Under the pieces are notes generated by a model that searched no databases, was not told where the DNA came from, and saw only the letters and a program-made list of their open reading frames with translations. A stretch of DNA of 7,405 nucleotides from Phycisphaerae bacterium (GTDB lineage Bacteria > Planctomycetota > Phycisphaerae > UBA1845 > PWPN01): NCBI GenBank assembly GCA_003557125.1, contig PWPN01000036.1, forward strand, positions 1-7,405. Direction: 5' to 3'. Both the position numbers and the translations under genes were made by a program. Below, one piece after another: positions 6,454 through 7,405 of the stretch. Numbering within the stretch: the first letter of the stretch is position 1; each line of letters opens with the position of its first letter.

Positions 6454-7405
6454 TCGTCCCGATGCGCAAAGTATTTGTCGCCTGCCGGAGCAGCGAGCGT
6501 CAGCGGTTCCTCGACGCGTTGAGCACGCTGGGCGTCGTTCATGTCGTGCCGGTCGATCCCGGCAAGGCTGTGGTCGATGAGCAGCTCGCGTCCGGGTTAT
6601 CCACGCTCGAACGTGCCCTCCAGATTCTCTCGGCAGTGACGCCCGCCGGTGCCCCGACCGAGCTGCCGGCACGAGAAGCCGCCGAACAGGTGCTCGAGCT
6701 TCAGCGCCGTCAGGCCGAGTGCGAGAGCCGGCTGACCGCCCTCTACCGCCAACTTGAAAGCACCCAGGCCATGTGGGGCGATGTGCGTCTCGATCAGCTC
6801 GAGAAGTTGCGCGGCGCCGGCGTCGAGGTCGGATTCTTTTCCGTCCCGGCCGATCAGATCGCCTCGGTGCGGGCTGCGTGTGTCCAGCGCGTCGGCGAAC
6901 TGTCCGCCAATCGAAATCTCGTGGCTGTGGTGAGCCGCAACGGCCCGCCCGAGCTGCCCGAGGACGCCGAATCGATCGCATGGCCTTCCCGCGATGCCGC
7001 GAGCATCCGTGCCGAGGCGGGCCGTCTCGACGCCGAGCGCAAGCAGGCGGCTGAGACACTCGCATCCCTGGCCGCCCATGTGTCGGCCATCGAGGCCGAA
7101 CGCGACCGGATGAAAGAAAAGGCGTTGTTCGATCGCACGCTGAAGAGCGGCCTGGAACGCGATTCGCTCTTTGCCGTGCAAGGCTGGGTGCCGGCTGACC
7201 AGGCCGAGGGGATCGCACACGGCCTGAGCGCATCGGAGATCGATGCGGCCGTCTCTTCGACCGACGCGGACCCGGACGAACAGCCGCCCACGCTCATCCA
7301 CTACCCGAAGTGGGTGCAGCCGATCAAGGCCATGTTCAAGATCCTCGGGACCGTGCCGGGCTATCACGAATTCGATCTGTCCGCCTTTTTCATGGTCGCC
7401 CTGCC
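6450..7405 (+). CDS. atpI: V-type ATPase subunit I, membrane stator (3' truncated by window edge)
   Basis: Subunit I (subunit a in eukaryotes) anchors the peripheral stalk and forms the two ion half-channels beside the rotor ring. Only the first 318 codons are in the window; family proteins run to about 600-700 residues. The visible part is the cytosolic arm: a start VPMRKVFVACRSSERQRFLDALSTLGVVHVVPV with the ferredoxin-like fold typical of the family, long charged coiled-coil helices (about residues 75-110 and 185-225), a second small alpha/beta domain (about 120-165), then LFAVQGWVPADQ. The family junction YPKWVQP begins at residue 285, and the next stretch (FDLSAFFMVAL) should lead into the first membrane helix. 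The residues that decide proton or sodium coupling lie beyond the edge. The ATG overlaps the atpD stop (ATGA, 6450-6453) and has AAGGAG (6436-6441) 8 bases upstream, so coupling with atpD is likely. Confidence 0.92.
   Translation, partial: MIVPMRKVFVACRSSERQRFLDALSTLGVVHVVPVDPGKAVVDEQLASGLSTLERALQILSAVTPAGAPTELPAREAAEQVLELQRRQAECESRLTALYRQLESTQAMWGDVRLDQLEKLRGAGVEVGFFSVPADQIASVRAACVQRVGELSANRNLVAVVSRNGPPELPEDAESIAWPSRDAASIRAEAGRLDAERKQAAETLASLAAHVSAIEAERDRMKEKALFDRTLKSGLERDSLFAVQGWVPADQAEGIAHGLSASEIDAAVSSTDADPDEQPPTLIHYPKWVQPIKAMFKILGTVPGYHEFDLSAFFMVAL

Overview
The window is a GC-rich bacterial segment with every recognisable gene on the + strand. Most of it is the front part of a V-type (A/V-type) ATPase operon: atpE, a DUF2764 gene, atpA, atpB, atpD and the 5' part of atpI. 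This gene order, the DUF2764 gene in second place, and close motif agreement of subunits A, B and D with the chlamydial enzymes as I remember them all point to the bacterial V-ATPase branch found in Chlamydiae, Planctomycetota, Spirochaetes and Bacteroidetes. High GC and a neighbouring cytidylate-kinase-like gene make a PVC-group bacterium, perhaps a planctomycete, my best guess. That is inference; no lineage marker is present.

Layout. Positions 1-629 hold the 3' portion of a cytidylate-kinase-like P-loop gene that runs off the left edge. Positions 630-1142 are a 513-bp stretch without a conserved gene. It holds a good sigma70-type promoter (651-679), a series of inverted repeats that could make a structured leader RNA, and a 21-bp tandem repeat that may lie inside a very short reading frame. 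The ATPase genes then run from 1143 to the right edge.

How the genes work together. AtpA (catalytic) and AtpB (non-catalytic) form the hexameric V1 head. AtpD is the central rotor shaft. AtpE is a peripheral stalk subunit. AtpI is the membrane stator with the ion half-channels. The rotor-ring gene atpK is expected just beyond the window. DUF2764 sits where other operons carry the collar subunit C. No C, F or G/H subunit gene is visible, as in the chlamydial operon. atpA/atpB and atpD/atpI overlap by ATGA with good Shine-Dalgarno sites, which suggests translational coupling.

The least explained parts are the long leader before atpE and the role of DUF2764. I see no mobile element, CRISPR array, tRNA or rRNA.
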